DNA of 8,804 nt. Origin: Dehalococcoidia bacterium (GTDB lineage: Bacteria; Chloroflexota; Dehalococcoidia; UBA6926). A model generated the notes under the pieces. The model did not search any database. It was given only the letters and a program-made list of their open reading frames with translations, and was not told the DNA's origin. The translations under genes were made by a program, and so were the position numbers. The stretch covers positions 1-8,804 of the forward strand of contig JASLZO010000037.1 in assembly GCA_030754805.1 (NCBI GenBank). Direction: 5' to 3'. Each line of letters opens with the position of its first letter. The first letter of the stretch is position 1. This document shows positions 6,562-8,804 of the stretch, piece by piece.

Positions 6562-6655
6562 CTCGATCGCACGTCGAACGGCGAGATATGCACGGGAGCG
6601 TACCCGCCGCGAAGATCAGCTGCAAGCAGACCAAAAGTCCCATCTGGTACTTCTC

Positions 6656-6684
6656 TTTACACGCCCCTAGCTGAGTCCTATACT
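6656..6684 (+). promoter_or_regulatory. Near-consensus sigma-70 promoter for glnA-gltB
   Basis: TTTACA (6656-6661, five of six consensus bases) and TATACT (6679-6684, five of six) are separated by exactly 17 nt. Transcription would begin near 6691, giving a leader of about 80 nt before the glnA ATG. The leader contains a small hairpin, GTCGC-TCG-GCGAC (6727-6739), but no riboswitch that I recognise. I see no obvious operator overlapping the promoter. Confidence 0.6.
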
Positions 6685-6771
6685 GGCCGGGCTTTCACGC
6701 CCCTGCGTGCTCGGTTTCCTATTTCCGTCGCTCGGCGACCGCATTTCGGACGGGAGCAAGGCTCACACAAG

Positions 6772-8115
6772 ATGGTCACCGCGAATCTCGATGAGTCCGC
6801 GAAGGAATTCGTCCTTCGCACCGTGAAAGAGCAAGATGTCAAGTTCATCCGGCTCTGGTTCACCGACGTCCTGGGTGCCCTCAAGGGCTTCTCGATCAGC
6901 CCGGCGCAGCTCGAAGAGGCGTTGGAATACGGCATCGGGTTCGATGGCGCATCGATTGAGGGGTACGCGCGCGTCGGCGAGTCGGACATGGTCGCTATTC
7001 CCGACCCCAATACCTTCGCCATGCTTCCGTGGCGACCACAGCATCCCGGCGTCGCCCGCGTCTTCGCCGACCTGTACACGCCGGACGGCGCGCCGTTCGA
7101 AGGCGATCCGCGCTATGTGCTGCGCCGAAACCTCGAACGCGCCGCCGAGATGGGGTTCACCTTCTATGTAGGTCCCGAACTCGAATACTTCTACTTCAAC
7201 GGCTCCGACGACCCAACCCCCCTCGACCAGGGCGGCTACTTCGACCAGATGCCACTCGACGTCGCATCCGACCTTCGCCGGGAGACGATCCTGACGCTGG
7301 AGGAGATGGGGATCGAGGCCGAGTACAGCCACCACGAAGTCGCCCCCGGGCAGGACGAGATCGTTCTTCGCTACAGCGACGCCTTGACCATGGCCGACAA
7401 CTGCATGACCTATCGACTGGTCGTGAAGGAGATTGCCCGGCAGCACGGCGTGTACGCAACGTTCATGCCGAAGCCGCTCGCCGACGTGAACGGCAGCGGG
7501 ATGCACACGCATCAGTCGCTATTCCGTGGAGAAGCGAACGCATTCTACGACGCGGATTCACCCGACCACCTGTCCGTGACGGCGCGTAACTACATCGGCG
7601 GGATCCTTCACTACGCGCCGGATTTCACTGCCATCACGAACCAGTGGGTGAACTCGTACAAGCGCCTCGTCGCCGGGTTCGAGGCGCCTGTCCATATCTC
7701 ATGGGCGCGCCGGAACCAGTCCGACCTGATCCGCGTCCCTCGCATACCGGAGAATCGCCCAGACTTCGCCCGGATCGAATACCGCGCGCCAGACCCGGCA
7801 TGCAACCCGTACCTCGCGTTCTCCGTCATGTTGGCCGCGGGGCTGGCAGGTATCGAGCAGGGCATCGAGCCACCTCCTCCCATGGAGCAGGATGTCTTTG
7901 CCATGACCGACCAGGAACGAGCCGATCTGGGAATCGGGTCGCTCCCCGGGAGCCTGCGGGAAGCCATCCAACTTGTTGAAGGCAGCGAATTTGTGCGTGG
8001 GGTCCTCGGCGACCACGCGTTTCAGAGTTTCGTCACGAACAAGCGGATCGAAGATGACGAATACCGAGCCCAGGTGACGGACTACGAGGTCCGCCGCTAC
8101 CTCCCGGCCCTGTAG
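6772..8115 (+). CDS. glnA: Glutamine synthetase, type I (alpha subtype)
   Basis: This enzyme makes glutamine from glutamate, ammonium and ATP in the cytoplasm, normally as a dodecamer. At 447 residues it has the GSI-alpha length. Active-site elements are FDGASIEG (57-64, containing the ammonium-site Asp58), metal ligands E136 and E138 in GPELEYF, E189 and E196 in HHEVAPGQDE, H245 in NGSGMHTH (240-247), the flap glutamate E304 in AGFEAPVHISW, and E336 in RIEYRAPDPACNPYLA. The stretch DLGIGSLPGSL (385-395) replaces the NLYDLP loop of enteric enzymes, so the adenylylated tyrosine is absent. Control is then expected through feedback inhibition or transcription rather than adenylylation. A strong promoter lies upstream, but no clear ribosome site adjoins the ATG. 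The glutamate synthase gene follows after 47 nt and very likely shares the transcript. Confidence 0.96.
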   Translation: MVTANLDESAKEFVLRTVKEQDVKFIRLWFTDVLGALKGFSISPAQLEEALEYGIGFDGASIEGYARVGESDMVAIPDPNTFAMLPWRPQHPGVARVFADLYTPDGAPFEGDPRYVLRRNLERAAEMGFTFYVGPELEYFYFNGSDDPTPLDQGGYFDQMPLDVASDLRRETILTLEEMGIEAEYSHHEVAPGQDEIVLRYSDALTMADNCMTYRLVVKEIARQHGVYATFMPKPLADVNGSGMHTHQSLFRGEANAFYDADSPDHLSVTARNYIGGILHYAPDFTAITNQWVNSYKRLVAGFEAPVHISWARRNQSDLIRVPRIPENRPDFARIEYRAPDPACNPYLAFSVMLAAGLAGIEQGIEPPPPMEQDVFAMTDQERADLGIGSLPGSLREAIQLVEGSEFVRGVLGDHAFQSFVTNKRIEDDEYRAQVTDYEVRRYLPAL

Positions 8116-8162
8116 GCCATACCGATGTCCTCGATTGCCTGTTCTCGCAAGAGATTCCGTCA

Positions 8163-8804
8163 ATGCTAGACAAGAAAGGTCTTTACGACCCACGGTTCGA
8201 GCACGATGCCTGCGGCGTCGGAATCGTGGCGAACGTCAAGGGAATCAAGTCTCGCGACATCGTCGTCAAGGGCTTGGAGGTCCTGAACAACCTCCGACAT
8301 CGAGGCGCCGCTGGATCCGACCCGGAGACGGGCGACGGCGCGGGCATCCTAATCCAGATGCCCCACGAGTTCATGCGCCTCAAGGCAGGGAAACTCGGAA
8401 TCCAGCTACCTGATCCACTCGAGTATGGCGTGGGCGTGTTCTTCCTACCTCAGAACGCCGCAGCCAGGGCAACCGTCTCCGCCCTCATAGAGAGCGTCGT
8501 TCGCGAAGAAGGCCAAGCAGTCCTCGGTTGGAGGGACGTTCCGCGGAACAACACCGCCATCGGAGTCGGGGCGCGCGCTGTCGAACCCCACATCAGCCAT
8601 CTCTTCGTCGGCCGATCGTCAGAGATCTTGGACGCCGAAATATTCGAGAGGAAGCTTTACGTCATACGTAAGGTCATCGAGAAACGGGCCGCCGAAACCG
8701 GGTTCTCTCCGGGCGATGTGTATCCCCCAAGCCTCTCTTGCAACACAATCGTGTACAAGGGCCTGCTGCACGCTCCCCAAATCCCCGGTTACTACCTGGA
8801 CCTG
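8163..8804 (+). CDS. gltB: Glutamate synthase large subunit, N-terminal part (cut by window end)
   Basis: The frame runs for 214 codons from ATG 8163 to the window end. It covers part of the class II glutamine amidotransferase domain of GOGAT, which releases ammonia from glutamine and passes it to 2-oxoglutarate to give two glutamates. The nucleophile is Cys17 in HDACGVGIVA (14-23), preceded by a short propeptide (16 residues) that is normally removed to expose the cysteine. Further family motifs are LNNLRHRGAAGSD (41-53) and TGDGAGILIQMP (56-67), and SLSCNTIVYKGLL toward the end of the visible part. The FMN and iron-sulfur domains lie beyond the window. It follows glnA by 47 nt, fitting a GS-GOGAT operon. 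In the gap, TCTC-GCAA-GAGA (8143-8154) could form a tiny hairpin with a GNRA loop just before the start; the ribosome site is weak. Confidence 0.96.
   Translation, partial: MLDKKGLYDPRFEHDACGVGIVANVKGIKSRDIVVKGLEVLNNLRHRGAAGSDPETGDGAGILIQMPHEFMRLKAGKLGIQLPDPLEYGVGVFFLPQNAAARATVSALIESVVREEGQAVLGWRDVPRNNTAIGVGARAVEPHISHLFVGRSSEILDAEIFERKLYVIRKVIEKRAAETGFSPGDVYPPSLSCNTIVYKGLLHAPQIPGYYLDL

Noticed and set aside
6763..7512. Long open frame on the minus strand (249 codons)
   Set aside because: It is fully antisense to the 5' part of glnA, and the translation has no recognisable domain. GC-rich codon bias alone explains it.
7699..8193. Open frame on the minus strand (164 codons) crossing the glnA-gltB gap
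   Set aside because: It is antisense to two well-supported genes and has no protein family signature.

Overview
This is a GC-rich bacterial chromosomal segment that is almost entirely coding, with short gaps and no mobile element, CRISPR array, rRNA or tRNA gene that I can see. The gene content suggests an uncultured or environmental bacterium, perhaps Chloroflexota (Dehalococcoidia/SAR202-like). That guess rests on the alpha-type glutamine synthetase, a TPR protein with an acidic tail, and a NodIJ-type exporter in a high-GC genome. It is an inference from family resemblance, not a demonstrated placement.

Left part (1-2989): two exporter genes point away from each other. On the minus strand is a GldA-like ABC ATPase whose 3' end is cut off by the window edge. 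On the plus strand is a full-length MsbA/BmrA-type ABC exporter. The gap between them (918-1207) holds a perfect 24-bp palindrome at 1032-1055, a second inverted repeat, and a strong Shine-Dalgarno sequence placed ahead of an ACG codon rather than the annotated ATG.

Middle (3031-6128): a small CoA-binding-domain protein is followed by a promoter-like sequence. Then comes a tight three-gene cluster: a TPR protein with a HIRAN-like middle and acidic tail, a NodI-like ABC ATPase, and a NodJ-like ABC-2 permease. The last two genes are 3 nt apart and very probably form one efflux complex.

Right part (6152-8804): a methionine-R-sulfoxide reductase gene (msrB) lies on the minus strand, convergent with the permease gene. 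It is divergent from a nitrogen-assimilation operon: type I-alpha glutamine synthetase (glnA), preceded by a near-consensus sigma-70 promoter, then the start of the glutamate synthase large subunit (gltB, cut by the window end). Together these encode the GS-GOGAT route of ammonium assimilation.

I did not find a clear, wholly new system. The points most worth a second look are the ACG start and palindrome ahead of the exporter gene, and the TPR/HIRAN-like protein locked to the NodIJ-like transporter.
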